A DNA stretch of 64,000 bases from Bordetella holmesii ATCC 51541 (GCA_000612485.1 CP007494.1:2232001-2296000); one strand, 5' to 3'; counted from the first letter of the stretch, positions 51,325-60,248 are shown. Numbers and translations: made by a program. The notes: generated by a model from the sequence alone, not told the origin.

Positions 51325-52062
51325 ATGAGCGGAAAACTGGCATACGTGACCGGTGGGATGGGCGGCATTGGAACCGCCATTTGCCAGCGCCTGGCCAAGG
51401 ATGGCTTCCGTGTGGTGGCCGGCTGCGGGCCCAGCCGCAACTACCAGCAGTGGCTGGATGAGCAGGCCGCCCAGGGTTTCACGTTTTATGCATCGGTGGG
51501 CAATGTTTCGGATTGGGACTCCACGGTCGAGGCATTCAACCGGATCAAATCGGAGCTCGGCGAGGTAGACATCCTGGTCAACAACGCGGGTATCACTCGC
51601 GACGGTCTTTTCCGCAAAATGACTGTCGACGACTGGCGCGCGGTGATCGACACCAATCTGAATAGCCTCTTCAACGTCACCAAGCAGGTGATGGACGCCA
51701 TGGTGGACCGGCAGTGGGGGCGCATCATCAACATCAGCTCTGTCAACGGGCAGAAGGGCCAATTCGGTCAGACCAATTACTCCACGGCCAAGGCGGGTAT
51801 CCATGGTTTCACCATGGCCCTGGCGCAGGAAGTCGCCAGCAAGGGGATCACCGTCAACACGATCTCGCCGGGCTATATCGGAACCGACATGGTGCGCGCG
51901 ATCCGGCCAGATATGCTGGAGAAAATCGTGGCCACGATTCCAGTGCGCCGGCTGGGTACTCCAGAAGAAATCGCCTCGATGTGCTCCTGGCTGGCTTCGG
52001 ATGAATCAGGTTTTGCCACGGGCGCGGATTTCTCGCTCAACGGTGGTTTGCATATGGGGTGA
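51325..52062 (+). CDS. phaB: Acetoacetyl-CoA reductase
   Basis: 245-residue short-chain dehydrogenase reducing acetoacetyl-CoA to (R)-3-hydroxybutyryl-CoA with NADPH. TGGMGGIGTAICQRL is the cofactor motif; NNAGITRDGLFRKM; catalytic Ser in INISSVNGQKGQFGQ, and Tyr/Lys in NYSTAKAGIHGF. AGGAGG ribosome binding site upstream. The thiolase phaA is not in this window. Intact. Confidence 0.95.
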   Translation: MSGKLAYVTGGMGGIGTAICQRLAKDGFRVVAGCGPSRNYQQWLDEQAAQGFTFYASVGNVSDWDSTVEAFNRIKSELGEVDILVNNAGITRDGLFRKMTVDDWRAVIDTNLNSLFNVTKQVMDAMVDRQWGRIINISSVNGQKGQFGQTNYSTAKAGIHGFTMALAQEVASKGITVNTISPGYIGTDMVRAIRPDMLEKIVATIPVRRLGTPEEIASMCSWLASDESGFATGADFSLNGGLHMG

Positions 52063-52153
52063 TATCCCCCAGGCGCCAGGCAGGCCCTGCCTGCCTGGCA
52101 AAGCACGTAAAATCGTCAAGAATTAAAGAGATCTCCCGATCTCGGGGACAGCC

Positions 52154-52714
52154 ATGACGCAAGCTCAATCCGACGCGCCGCAACGTCTGATCAAAAAATA
52201 TCCCAATCGCCGCTTGTACGACACGCAGACCAGCAGCTACATCACGCTTGCCGATGTCAAGCAACTGGTGCTTGCCGATGAAGCCTTCCAGGTGGTCGAC
52301 GCAAAAAGTGGCGAGGAACTCACGCGCAGCATCCTGCTGCAGATCATTCTCGAAGAAGAAAGTGGCGGGATGCCGATGTTTTCGTCGACCATGCTGTCGC
52401 AAATCATCCGCTTCTACGGGCATGCCATGCAGGGCATCATGGGCAACTATCTGGAGAAGAACATCCAGGCCTTCATGGAAATCCAGCAGCGCATGGCCGA
52501 GCAGTCCAAGGGGTTGTATGGCAGCCAGTTTGGTCCGGAAGCCTGGACACAGTTCATGAACGTGCAGACGCCCATGCTGCAGAAGATGATGAATAACTAT
52601 ATTGACCAAAGCAAAAATCTGTTCGTGCAAATGCAGGATCAGATGCAGGATCAAACGCGGGCCATGTTCGCGAATTTTCCTTTTCAACCGGGGCAGGGCC
52701 CCGGACGTAAATAG
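52154..52714 (+). CDS. phaR: Polyhydroxyalkanoate synthesis repressor PhaR
   Basis: 186-residue PHA granule-associated repressor. N-terminal PHB_acc_N DNA-binding domain (LIKKYPNRRLYDTQTSSYITLADVKQLV), central PHB accumulation region (ELTRSILLQIILEEESGGMPMFSSTMLSQIIRFYGHAMQG), Met/Gln-rich C-terminus. In related bacteria it represses phasin and its own gene when not bound to granules. Last gene of phaCBR; hairpin follows. Confidence 0.95.
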   Translation: MTQAQSDAPQRLIKKYPNRRLYDTQTSSYITLADVKQLVLADEAFQVVDAKSGEELTRSILLQIILEEESGGMPMFSSTMLSQIIRFYGHAMQGIMGNYLEKNIQAFMEIQQRMAEQSKGLYGSQFGPEAWTQFMNVQTPMLQKMMNNYIDQSKNLFVQMQDQMQDQTRAMFANFPFQPGQGPGRK

Positions 52715-52736
52715 ATTGGGTTGATAGTTTTTTTGT

Positions 52737-52763
52737 AAGAAAGCGCCTTTATGGCGCTTTCTT
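52737..52763. terminator. Hairpin terminator after phaR
   Basis: AAGAAAGCGCC (52737-52747), loop TTTAT, GGCGCTTTCTT (52753-52763). The T-rich right arm is followed by GCTTTC. A T7 run just upstream would give the minus strand a tract as well. Confidence 0.75.
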
Positions 52764-52886
52764 GCTTTCGAGCGGCCCGATGGGGGGGGGTGCTTTAAGG
52801 TTTGTGTCAGCTCTCTGCCGCTACATTAATGAAAACGGTTCTTGTTTGTGTTTTTGCAAGTTGATACTTACCCGAGGATAAGCTCA

Positions 52887-53426
52887 ATGTTGAAAAAAGC
52901 GTTCTGGCTCGCTGCGGCCGCGATGACTGTCTCCGGGGCTGCGACAGCCGCCGAGTATCCGATTGGCAAGCCGGTCGAGAAGGGCGGGATGGAAATTGGC
53001 GCAGTTTATCTGCAGCCGGTCGAAATGGATCCTCCGGGTGTGATGCGCGCGGCCAAGGATTCCGACATTCACCTCGAAGCCGACATCCATGCGCTGGCCA
53101 ACAATGCCACCGGTTTCCCCGAAGGCGAGTGGATGCCTTACCTGGTGGTTAATTTCGAGATTCAGAAAGTCGGCAGCCAGAATGTCCAAAAAGGGCACCT
53201 GATGCCGATGGTCGCCAACGATGGCCCTCATTATGGCGACAACGTCAAACTCGAAGGTCCGGGCAAGTACAAGCTCAAGTACACCATTCAGCCGCCGACG
53301 GCCGACAAAATGTCGCATTTCGGTCGCCACGTCGACAAGGAAACCGGCGTGGGTCCGTGGTTTGAGCCGTTCGAGCTCGAATATGAGTTCGTCTATGCCG
53401 GCACCGGTAAGAAGGGCGGGTACTAA
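52887..53426 (+). CDS. ftrA: Periplasmic iron-binding P19-like protein FtrA
   Basis: 179 residues with signal peptide (MLKKAFWLAAAAMTVSGAATAAEYPIG). P19/Tpd family: conserved GAVYLQPVEMDPPG, DIHLEADIHAL, GEWMPYLVVNFEIQK, HYGDNVKLEGPGKYKLKYTI, FGRHVDKETGVGPWF, which supply metal-binding Met and His residues. First gene of the FtrABCD ferrous-iron uptake system described in Bordetella. Start ATG 52887. I see no convincing Fur box in the 120 bp upstream. Confidence 0.93.
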   Translation: MLKKAFWLAAAAMTVSGAATAAEYPIGKPVEKGGMEIGAVYLQPVEMDPPGVMRAAKDSDIHLEADIHALANNATGFPEGEWMPYLVVNFEIQKVGSQNVQKGHLMPMVANDGPHYGDNVKLEGPGKYKLKYTIQPPTADKMSHFGRHVDKETGVGPWFEPFELEYEFVYAGTGKKGGY

Positions 53427-53428
53427 TC

Positions 53429-53761
53429 GTGCGAGCGTTGTGGGCGTTACTGCTGGCGTTGATGCTCTGGATGCCCGCGCATGCGGACGAGTTGCCGACT
53501 TTTACGCTCACCTTCAAGCCCGACGGCACGTTCGAGCCGGCCAGGCTTGAAGTGCCGGCCGGTCGCTTCAAGATCGAACTGATCAATGAAAGCAATGAGC
53601 CGGTGGAGTTCGAGTCCATCCCGCTGCGCAAGGAAAAGGTGCTGGGCCCTGGGGTGAAGTCCTTCGTGGTCATTACCATTTCACGCCCTGGCGAGTATCC
53701 CTTTTTCGATGATTTCCACCAGAACGTGAAAGGCACGCTGGTGGTCAAGCCCAAGGAGTAA
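53429..53761 (+). CDS. ftrB: Periplasmic cupredoxin-like FtrB
   Basis: 110 residues starting at GTG 53429, with signal peptide (LWALLLALMLWMPAHA) and a cupredoxin-1-type fold (PTFTLTFKPDGTFEPARLEVPAGRFKIELINESNEPVEFESIPLRKEKVLGPG, GEYPFFDDFHQNVKGTLVVKPKE). Proposed to help oxidise ferrous iron for the FTR1-like permease. The start is 2 nt after the ftrA stop. Confidence 0.9.
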   Translation: MRALWALLLALMLWMPAHADELPTFTLTFKPDGTFEPARLEVPAGRFKIELINESNEPVEFESIPLRKEKVLGPGVKSFVVITISRPGEYPFFDDFHQNVKGTLVVKPKE

Positions 53762-53771
53762 CCGGGCCCTT

Positions 53772-54616
53772 ATGGAACAGGTTGCATTTATTGTCTGGCG
53801 CGAGAGCGTCGAAGCCCTGCTTGTCGTGGGCATTCTTTATTCGTGGTTGCGCGCGACCCCGGAGGGGCGCCGTGGCATGCCTTATCTGTGGGGCGGTGTG
53901 GCAGCCGGCTTAGGGCTGGCCCTGTTGCTGGCGCTGGTTCTGCTGGGCGTATCCGAATGGCTGACCGATAGCGGGCAAGAGTGGTTCCAGGCAGGTATGT
54001 CGCTGGTGGCCTGCGTACTGGTCGTGCAGATGGTCATCTGGATGAAGCGCCACGGGCGCACCCTCAAGCGCGAGCTCGAGGGCGGTGCCAGACAGTCCGT
54101 CGCCAATGACAATTGGTGGGGCTTGCTCATACTGGTTATGATTGCGGTGGCTCGCGAAGGCAGCGAGACCGTGGTGTTCCTATATGGCACCGTGTCGGCC
54201 GCTCAGGATGGGGCAGCCCGTTCATGCTGGCCTTGGCCGGAGTGGGTGGCTTTCTTGTCGCGTTGCTGACGTTCTGGCTTTTGCAATTGGGTGGCAAGCT
54301 GATTACCTGGCGGCGGTTTTTCCGCATTACGGAAGTATTGCTGCTGTTGTTGGCCGGTTCGCTCTTGGTCGGTGGCCTGGATCATTTGATTTCGTTGGAT
54401 GTGCTGCCCACTATCGTCGATCCGGTGTGGGACAGCTCATGGCTGCTCGATGACAGCAGCGGTGTGGGCAAGATTCTGGCCGACTTTGCAGGGTATCGCG
54501 CCTTCCCGGCTTTGATTTCAGTGCTGCTGTGGTTGGCTTATTGGTTGGTGGTTTGGCTATTTTTGCGCCGTGCCGACGGTCAGGCTCAAGCAGCACAAGT
54601 GACGGCTCGCTCATAA
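53772..54616 (+). pseudogene. ftrC: FTR1-family iron permease FtrC, frameshifted
   Basis: Inner-membrane high-affinity iron permease of about 282 codons with seven-helix FTR1 architecture. Both REXXE motifs are present before the break: WRESVEALLVVGIL and AREGSETVVFLYG. After SAAQDG the frame shifts; SPFMLALAGVGGFLVALLTFWLLQLGG to AQAAQVTARS is in another frame. Shift at GGGG 54210-54213 (five G restores QDGGSPFM). Flanking ftrA, ftrB and ftrD are all intact, which makes a sequencing error a real possibility. Confidence 0.92.
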
Positions 54617-54637
54617 GGTGGCCGACGAGGTTTAGTA

Positions 54638-56017
54638 ATGGCTTCTGCACTCGGGCGGAGCACCGCCCGCTTTACTGGTTTTCTTCGCGATCATGCCCCG
54701 CTGCTACGCAAGCTGCAGTGGGGCATTGTCGCGATATATGCCTTTCTTTTGATCGTCCCGGTGTTTTTGCCTTTGCCGGACAACACGGCATCGGTCTTCA
54801 ATAACCTCACGGTGCTGGCGCAGTTCGCTTTCTGGGGCATCTGGTGGCCGTTCGTGCTGGTGTCCATGCCATTGCTGGGACGCGCCTGGTGTGGCTGGTT
54901 TTGCCCCGAGGGCATGCTCACCGAATGGGCCAGCGAGCGTGGCCAGGGGCATGCCATCCCCAAGTGGATGCGCTGGGGCGGCTGGCCTTTCGTGGCCTTT
55001 GCGCTGACCACGGTCTATGGCCAATTGGTCAGCGTCTATCAGTACCCACTGGCCGTGCTGGCGGTTCTGGGCGGTTCGACGGTGGCGGCCATGATCGTCG
55101 GCTACCGCTACGGGCATAGCAAACGGGTCTGGTGCAAGTATCTCTGTCCGGTCAACGGGGTATTCAACTTGCTGGCCAAGTTGGCACCCTGGCACTACAA
55201 GGTCAGCGAAGAGGCATGGCGCCACCCGGTTATTCGCATCGAGCCGATCAACTGTGCCCCGCTCGTGCCCCTGCGGCACATGAAAGGCGCCGGTGATTGC
55301 CATATGTGCGGCCGATGTAGCGATTACCGCGGCGCGATCGCGCTGACCCCGCGCTCGCCCGAGGAAGAAATCGTCGATGTGGCTCATGGCGATGGCTGGC
55401 AGACCATTCTGATCTGTTTTGGCCTGATGGGTGTAGCCATTGGCGCCTTCCTCTGGAGCGCCAGCCCCTGGTTCGTGACGTTCAAGCAATGGGCGGCGAC
55501 CTTGCTGGTCGAGCATGACATCACTTGGCCGTTGGTCGACAATGCGCCCTGGTTCATTCTGACGCATTACCCTGAGGTCAATGACAGCTTTTCCTGGCTC
55601 GACGGGCTGGGTATTCTGGTGTTTGTGGGCGCAGCGGTGCTGTGTGTGGGCGGAGCGGCATTTCTGGGCCTGTGGCTGGCTGATCGTATCAGCCCGCTGG
55701 CGCCGCGTGGCCCAGGGCTCGCAGGCGTGCATAAGCTGGCGCAGTCCCTGATTCCTTCTGCGGGCATCGGCGTGTTTCTGGGGCTGTCAGCCACCACGGT
55801 GACCCTGTTGCAGCATGAGGGCGTGCGAACGGGTTGGGTGGCGCCGTTGCGGTTTACCTTGCTGACGCTGGCGGTACTCTGGTCTTTGCGCCTGGCCGCC
55901 AGGGTCTTGGGGCAGCGCCCCGGCGGTGCCCTGCGCCATGTCCTGTCCTGGTTACTGGTGGGAGCCGGCCTGGTACCCTTTTGCTTGGCCTGGTGGCTGT
56001 TCTTCGTGGCCTGGTAA
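54638..56017 (+). CDS. ftrD: Polyferredoxin-like membrane protein FtrD
   Basis: 459-residue NapH/CcoG-like membrane protein with several helices and three cysteine-rich motifs for Fe-S clusters: CGWFCPEGMLTEW, CKYLCPVNGVFNLL and CHMCGRCSDYRGAIAL. In the FtrABCD model it accepts or passes electrons from ferrous-iron oxidation. Intact, last gene of the operon. Confidence 0.92.
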   Translation: MASALGRSTARFTGFLRDHAPLLRKLQWGIVAIYAFLLIVPVFLPLPDNTASVFNNLTVLAQFAFWGIWWPFVLVSMPLLGRAWCGWFCPEGMLTEWASERGQGHAIPKWMRWGGWPFVAFALTTVYGQLVSVYQYPLAVLAVLGGSTVAAMIVGYRYGHSKRVWCKYLCPVNGVFNLLAKLAPWHYKVSEEAWRHPVIRIEPINCAPLVPLRHMKGAGDCHMCGRCSDYRGAIALTPRSPEEEIVDVAHGDGWQTILICFGLMGVAIGAFLWSASPWFVTFKQWAATLLVEHDITWPLVDNAPWFILTHYPEVNDSFSWLDGLGILVFVGAAVLCVGGAAFLGLWLADRISPLAPRGPGLAGVHKLAQSLIPSAGIGVFLGLSATTVTLLQHEGVRTGWVAPLRFTLLTLAVLWSLRLAARVLGQRPGGALRHVLSWLLVGAGLVPFCLAWWLFFVAW

Positions 56018-56104
56018 AAAACACGCGCGTCTGTACCTGTCGCGCTTTGCAGGTGCAGGGCTATATTGTGGGTCCTCTCCCCAGCCTTCGGCCGCGCCGC
56101 CATC

Positions 56105-56977
56105 ATGCCTGATTATCGATATCGCCTTGTCAATGTGTTCGCCGATTCGGTGTTCGGCGGCAACCCGCTTTGCGTCTTTGAGGATGCCCGCGGCATGTCG
56201 CGGGAGGTCATGCGTGACCTTGCGCTGCAGTTCAACCTTTCCGAGACCACCTTTGTCCTGGATCGGACGCAGCCGGGCGTGGCTGAAGTCTGCATCATGA
56301 CGCCGACCCACGAGATGGCTTTTGCCGGCCATCCCTCGCTGGGCACGGCGCACGTTTTACGTGAACTGGGCCAGGCGAGCGACGATACGGTGGTGTTGTC
56401 CCTGCCGGCGGGTAAAGTGCCCGTCGTGGCTCAGGGGGATGTATGGACGCTGGTTGCGCCATCGACCGGTGCGCCTGGCTTGCGGCGAGCAGGCGTCAGC
56501 CGCGCCGACGTTGCCGCTTTTCTGGGTTTGTCCGTCGAGGACCTTGCCGGCGACCCGGTTTGGGTGGACACGGGCATTGAGCAATGCGTTGTGCCCTTGG
56601 TGTCGCCGGAAGCCGTCAAACGGGCTGCGCCGCGCGACTGCCTGCAGTGGGAGGACAGCCGTGATGGGCGACGGGTTCTCTATGCCTTTGCATTTGCCGG
56701 CCAGCAGCGCGCGGGTCGTGAGGTCGTTTGCGCGCGCTATTTCAGCGCTCGTGGAGCCGGGGTGGTAGAAGATCCGGGCACCGGCTCGGCTTGCGCCAAT
56801 CTAGGCGGGTGGTTGCAGAGCCAGGGCCGTGAGGTGGCGGGCGGGGTGCTAGTCGAGCAGGGCGACCTCGTGCGACGCCCCTGCCGGCTGTTTCTGGATG
56901 TTGATCCCCAGGGCGGGCAGATTCGCGTGGGTGGGCAGGTCCGCACGTTAGGCGGCGGCACCATTCATCTGCCCTGA
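56105..56977 (+). CDS. PhzF-family isomerase/epimerase-like protein
   Basis: 290 residues from ATG 56105 (MPDYRYRLVNVFAD). PhzF fold: DSVFGGNPLCVFED, the catalytic glutamate in NLSETTFVLD, PTHEMAFAGHPSLGTAHVL in the first half and ARYFSARGAGVVEDPGTGSACANLGGWL in the second. Family members include DHHA isomerase of phenazine synthesis and many of unknown substrate; no phenazine genes are nearby, so the reaction here is unknown. Intact. Confidence 0.88.
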   Translation: MPDYRYRLVNVFADSVFGGNPLCVFEDARGMSREVMRDLALQFNLSETTFVLDRTQPGVAEVCIMTPTHEMAFAGHPSLGTAHVLRELGQASDDTVVLSLPAGKVPVVAQGDVWTLVAPSTGAPGLRRAGVSRADVAAFLGLSVEDLAGDPVWVDTGIEQCVVPLVSPEAVKRAAPRDCLQWEDSRDGRRVLYAFAFAGQQRAGREVVCARYFSARGAGVVEDPGTGSACANLGGWLQSQGREVAGGVLVEQGDLVRRPCRLFLDVDPQGGQIRVGGQVRTLGGGTIHLP

Positions 56978-57075
56978 ACGCGGCGTGCTGACGCCAGAGG
57001 CAACGGCCCCGCTCAGCGGGCGGCCTGCACGGGGGCCTTTTGCGGAACGCTTGCGCCGGGACTGACGTCGTGAGC

Positions 57076-57104
57076 AAAAAAAACCGGGCTCTGACAGAGC
57101 CCGG
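57076..57104 (-). terminator. Rho-independent terminator of the BON-domain gene
   Basis: On the minus strand: CCGGGCTC, loop TGTCA, GAGCCCGG, then eight T (plus-strand A-run 57076-57083). It ends the minus-strand BON gene and may also serve the convergent phzF-like gene. Confidence 0.88.
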
Positions 57105-57142
57105 AAAATCCGGCGATCAATCGTGCGACTGATGCGCGGCGC

Positions 57143-57478
57143 TTACTTGGCCTTGGCGGGATCAACCTTCACGTTGTTTTGGACTTGCTTGACGTCTTCG
57201 ACCCCTCGGGTCACGACGGCAGCTTTGTCCGCCTGGGCTGCCGTGCCCACGGTGCCGCTCAGGGTGACTACCCCGCTATTGGTTTCAACGGCGACATCCA
57301 GCGCGCTCAGATCCTTGTCGCCTACCAATGCCGCCTTCACCTTGCCGGTGATAGCGGTGTCGCTGGCGTACTCGCCCACCGATTGCTTGGGCTTGTGATC
57401 GTCGGCGGCGTGAGCCACGGTGGCGAAGGCCGCAGTAGTGCCAAGGGCGATAGCTGCAAACAGTTGTTGAGTTTTCAT
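57143..57478 (-). CDS. Periplasmic BON-domain (OsmY-like) stress protein
   Basis: 111 residues: signal peptide (MKTQQLFAAIALGTTAAFATVAHAA) and one BON domain (SVGEYASDTAITGKVKAALVGDKDLSALDVAVETNSGVVTLSGTVGTAAQADKAAVVTRGVEDVKQVQNNVKV). BON proteins bind phospholipid surfaces and are induced by osmotic or envelope stress. IS1001 copy 3 lies 46 bp upstream and may remove its native promoter or its link to the CsbD and DUF1328 genes. Confidence 0.9.
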   Translation of the reverse strand: MKTQQLFAAIALGTTAAFATVAHAADDHKPKQSVGEYASDTAITGKVKAALVGDKDLSALDVAVETNSGVVTLSGTVGTAAQADKAAVVTRGVEDVKQVQNNVKVDPAKAK

Positions 57479-57524
57479 AGTCGATCTCCCACTAGTTATG
57501 GTGCTTGGGGACGCTCAATTTTTA

Positions 57525-58830
57525 GGTTCATCGAGGAATACCGGGGAATGCAGACCGGATCTTGAGGAAGAAGTACTCCTGATCGCGGTAGCCGTAGGCG
57601 CGGCGCTTGATGACTTTGATGGTGTTGTTGATGCCCTCGACGATGCTGGTGTTGAGCCGGTGGCGACAGCGAGACAGAATCCCGTGCAGATAGGCTTTTA
57701 GCTTGAGCGCGAAGTGAGCCAAGGCGGCGATGCCGCTGCCCTGAGCCTGTTGCAGCCAGTGATCCCATGCCTGGCGGGCGTAGCCGGGGTGTTGGTAGAA
57801 CCACAGCTGTTTGAGCTCATCGCGCATCAGATAAGCGGTGAGCAAGGGCTGGTTGGCCTGGAGCAACTCGTCCAACTTTACCGATTGGCACGGATCGAGG
57901 TTTTTGCGATTGCGCAGCAGTAGCCAGCGACTGGACTTGATCACCCGGCGGGCCGGCTTGTCGTGCCGCAACTGGTTCGCTTGGTCTACACGCACCCGGT
58001 CTATCACTTCACGGCCGTACTTGGCCACGACGTGGAACAGGTCGTAGACGATCTCGGCGTTGGGGCAGTTGGCCTGGATCTCCAGCTCATAGGCCGTCGT
58101 CATGTCGATCGCTACGGCCCGGATCTGCTGGGCAACCCCAGTTGGCAGTTGTTCGAAGAAGGCTCTGGCCGTCTCGCGCGAGCGGCCATCACCGATCCAT
58201 AGCACCTGACGGCGGATCGGATCGACAACGACCGTGGCATAACGATGGCCCTTGTGTAGAGCGAACTCGTCCATCGCTAGGTAGTGGATCTGGCTCCAGT
58301 CCGGCTCTTGGATCGCCCGTCGCAGCAGGGCCTTGTCCAGCGCCTTGACCGTGTGCCAACCCAGTTGGAAGAAGCGCGCCACGGCCAGAATGTTGCTGGA
58401 CTCAAGCAACTGGCTGACCGCCTCGGCCAGCCGGTCGGTCACTCGCTGGTAACGGCCCAGCCAGCTCAGCCTCTCCAGATGCGGTCCACCGCACTGCTCG
58501 CACCAGACCCGCCGACGCGGCACTACCAGCGTCACTCGCAGCGCCATTAGCGGCAGATCCCGCACCCGGCGCGTGGTCGTCTCATGCACCTGCCGACATC
58601 GGTTGCCGCAGTGCTCGCAGTGCATCGTTCGCGCTGAAGGCTTCAGGTAAATCGTGACCGTCCGGCTCTCACCTTCAGGCCACACGACCCGCTCCACCCG
58701 ATAACCTTCCCACCCACCCAACCTCTCGATCGTCTTGCGGTCCAGCATGATCCCGGCCTTGATCCTTGAAAAATCAAGGATCAAGCGTAACGGCAATCAA
58801 GCACGGCTCCACGCTATTCCGCGATGAACC
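57525..58830 (-). mobile_element. IS1001 (ISL3 family), copy 3, full length
   Basis: 1306 bp with the same terminal repeats as copy 2, flanked by a perfect 8-bp duplication AATTTTTA (57517-57524 and 58831-58838). Inserted between the BON-domain gene and the DUF1328 gene, both reading leftward, so leftward transcription from upstream must now cross the element. Confidence 0.96.
57528..58748 (-). CDS. tnpA: IS1001 transposase, copy 3
   Basis: 406 residues from ATG 58748, same domain order as copy 2. It shares QQAQGSG and KRRAYGY with the deleted copy 1 where copy 2 has Arg and Ser, so copies 1 and 3 are closer to each other in these positions. Preceded by the 12-bp hairpin (58758-58785). Intact. 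Confidence 0.95.
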   Translation of the reverse strand: MLDRKTIERLGGWEGYRVERVVWPEGESRTVTIYLKPSARTMHCEHCGNRCRQVHETTTRRVRDLPLMALRVTLVVPRRRVWCEQCGGPHLERLSWLGRYQRVTDRLAEAVSQLLESSNILAVARFFQLGWHTVKALDKALLRRAIQEPDWSQIHYLAMDEFALHKGHRYATVVVDPIRRQVLWIGDGRSRETARAFFEQLPTGVAQQIRAVAIDMTTAYELEIQANCPNAEIVYDLFHVVAKYGREVIDRVRVDQANQLRHDKPARRVIKSSRWLLLRNRKNLDPCQSVKLDELLQANQPLLTAYLMRDELKQLWFYQHPGYARQAWDHWLQQAQGSGIAALAHFALKLKAYLHGILSRCRHRLNTSIVEGINNTIKVIKRRAYGYRDQEYFFLKIRSAFPGIPR

Positions 58831-58869
58831 AATTTTTAGCGCCGCGGCGGGTGGCCGCATATCCGGGTG

Positions 58870-59034
58870 CTATTTCTTTCTAAGTGTGCCGCTGAGGATG
58901 GACAGCAGCGCGAGCACCAGGAAAACAAAGAATAGAATCTTGGCGATACCGGCAGCGCCGGCGGCAATGCCGCCAAAGCCGAGCACGGCAGCGATGATTG
59001 CAATGACGAAGAAAACAACCGCGTAGTACAGCAT
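58870..59034 (-). CDS. DUF1328 small membrane protein (YtjA-like)
   Basis: 54 residues, [21 protein letters not shown] followed by [28 protein letters not shown] and LRKK: two transmembrane helices with a Gly/Ala turn, the DUF1328 pattern. Ribosome binding site GAGGAGAATCGTC precedes the start. It lies downstream of the CsbD gene in the same direction. Function unknown; such genes are often stress-induced. Confidence 0.88.
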   Translation of the reverse strand: MLYYAVVFFVIAIIAAVLGFGGIAAGAAGIAKILFFVFLVLALLSILSGTLRKK

Positions 59035-59091
59035 GACGATTCTCCTCGTGAGGTTGGCGCCAACCGCGCAGGGCGGTCAGCGCGGGGCAGG

Positions 59092-59292
59092 TCAGCGATT
59101 CTTATCGAAGAAGTCCGAGACTTCTTTTTGGGCTTCCTGCTTGGTCTTGCCGTAACGCTCTTGAATCAGGCCCGCGAGGCGCTCTGCATTGCCTTCGGTG
59201 CGGGTGAGCTCGTCATCGGTGAGTTCACCCCAGGCCGCCTTGGTCTTTCCGGTCAGTTGCTTCCACTTGCCAGCAATGATGTCGTTGTTCAT
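59092..59292 (-). CDS. CsbD-family stress protein
   Basis: 66 residues, MNNDIIAGKWKQLTGKTKAAWGELTDDELTRTEGNAERLAGLIQERYGKTKQEAQKEVSDFF, a classic CsbD-like small charged helical protein; general-stress marker of unknown mechanism. GGAGGCGAG is a strong ribosome binding site. First of a minus-strand trio with DUF1328 and BON genes. Confidence 0.92.
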   Translation of the reverse strand: MNNDIIAGKWKQLTGKTKAAWGELTDDELTRTEGNAERLAGLIQERYGKTKQEAQKEVSDFFDKNR

Positions 59293-59595
59293 CTCGCCTC
59301 CTTGCGTTGCTTCTGTTGGGGAGTTCGCCTGGCCGGGCGACGCTTCCGTGGGTTACCGATCGGCATGGGTCTACCCTAAAAGCCGAGGCATCAGGCTGTC
59401 AAACTTGGCTGTGGAAGAATGTAACGGAGGCGGCCTGCGCAATGGGTAAGCGGGGCCCGGGGGAGTTTCAGAGGGAAAATGCCGTGGAAATAGCCTGAGT
59501 TGGCAGGCTTTTTTCCCAGGGCAAAATTTATTTCGCTGTTACGTTGCGGACAGATTTTGTCCTAAACTGATGCGGTTATGTAACTTAATTATTCA
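59293..59595. other. Intergenic region with orphan plus-strand terminator
   Basis: 303 bp between the CsbD gene and cytochrome b561. The CsbD promoter should lie at the left end. A plus-strand hairpin GCCTG (59493-59497), loop AGTTGG, CAGGC (59504-59508), followed by six T (59509-59514) looks like a terminator although no plus-strand gene precedes it. A small RNA reading rightward is possible. The right part (59515-59595) is AT-rich. Confidence 0.4.
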
Positions 59596-60129
59596 TCAAA
59601 GCATGCGCCGCAACGTGTCGTCGCGCTTGATGTAGTGATGCCACAGTGCCGCCAGGGCGTGCAGCCCGATCACGAAGTAGAACAGGTTGCCCATGAGCTC
59701 ATGCGATTCTTTGACCAGTGGGCGCCATTCGGGATTGGGCGCGGCAATGCGAAAGCTCCAGTCCAGGCCGATGAGGGTCACGGGCCGGTCGGCCAGGTTC
59801 AGCGTAAGCATGCCCAGCAGGGGTTGTGCCAGCAAGAAGATATACAAGGCCAGATGGGCCAGCCGAGCCAGAATGGACAGCAACAGGGACTCATTGAGGT
59901 CGACCGGAGGCTCGTGGCGGGCGCGCCATCCGATACGTATCATCGCGGCGACCAGCACGAGGCAGCCGGCCCACTCGTGCATGCCGGTCCAGAAAGGTCT
60001 GGAGGGGTCGCCCTTGGGGCCGCGGATCTCGATGGCGAGGTAGGCCAGAGCGACCAGCAGGGCAGTCATCCAGTGCAGGACGACGGCGCCCCGTGTGTAG
60101 CGTGGTGGGGCGACGGTTGACTCGGACAT
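59596..60129 (-). CDS. Cytochrome b561
   Basis: 177 residues, four transmembrane helices, di-heme cytochrome b561 (CybB type). Histidines in GAVVLHWMTALLVAL, GMHEWAGCLVLV, ESHELMGNLFYFVIGLHALAALWHHYIKRD. Proposed to move electrons between quinol and acceptors or superoxide in the inner membrane. Intact, apparently monocistronic. Confidence 0.9.
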   Translation of the reverse strand: MSESTVAPPRYTRGAVVLHWMTALLVALAYLAIEIRGPKGDPSRPFWTGMHEWAGCLVLVAAMIRIGWRARHEPPVDLNESLLLSILARLAHLALYIFLLAQPLLGMLTLNLADRPVTLIGLDWSFRIAAPNPEWRPLVKESHELMGNLFYFVIGLHALAALWHHYIKRDDTLRRML

Positions 60130-60248
60130 CGGCTATGGCTCCGGGCTGAAGGAGCGCATATCGTAGGGGAAGTTAGCTGTCTATTGGCTTGATCTTGAGC
60201 CAATTGTTCGGTTTTTTCGCGCAGAATTGCCGTCTGCCGGGGCTGCGG

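Noticed and set aside
52800..52886. Fur box upstream of ftrA
   Set aside because: No stretch matches the consensus well enough to report, although the operon is expected to be iron-regulated.
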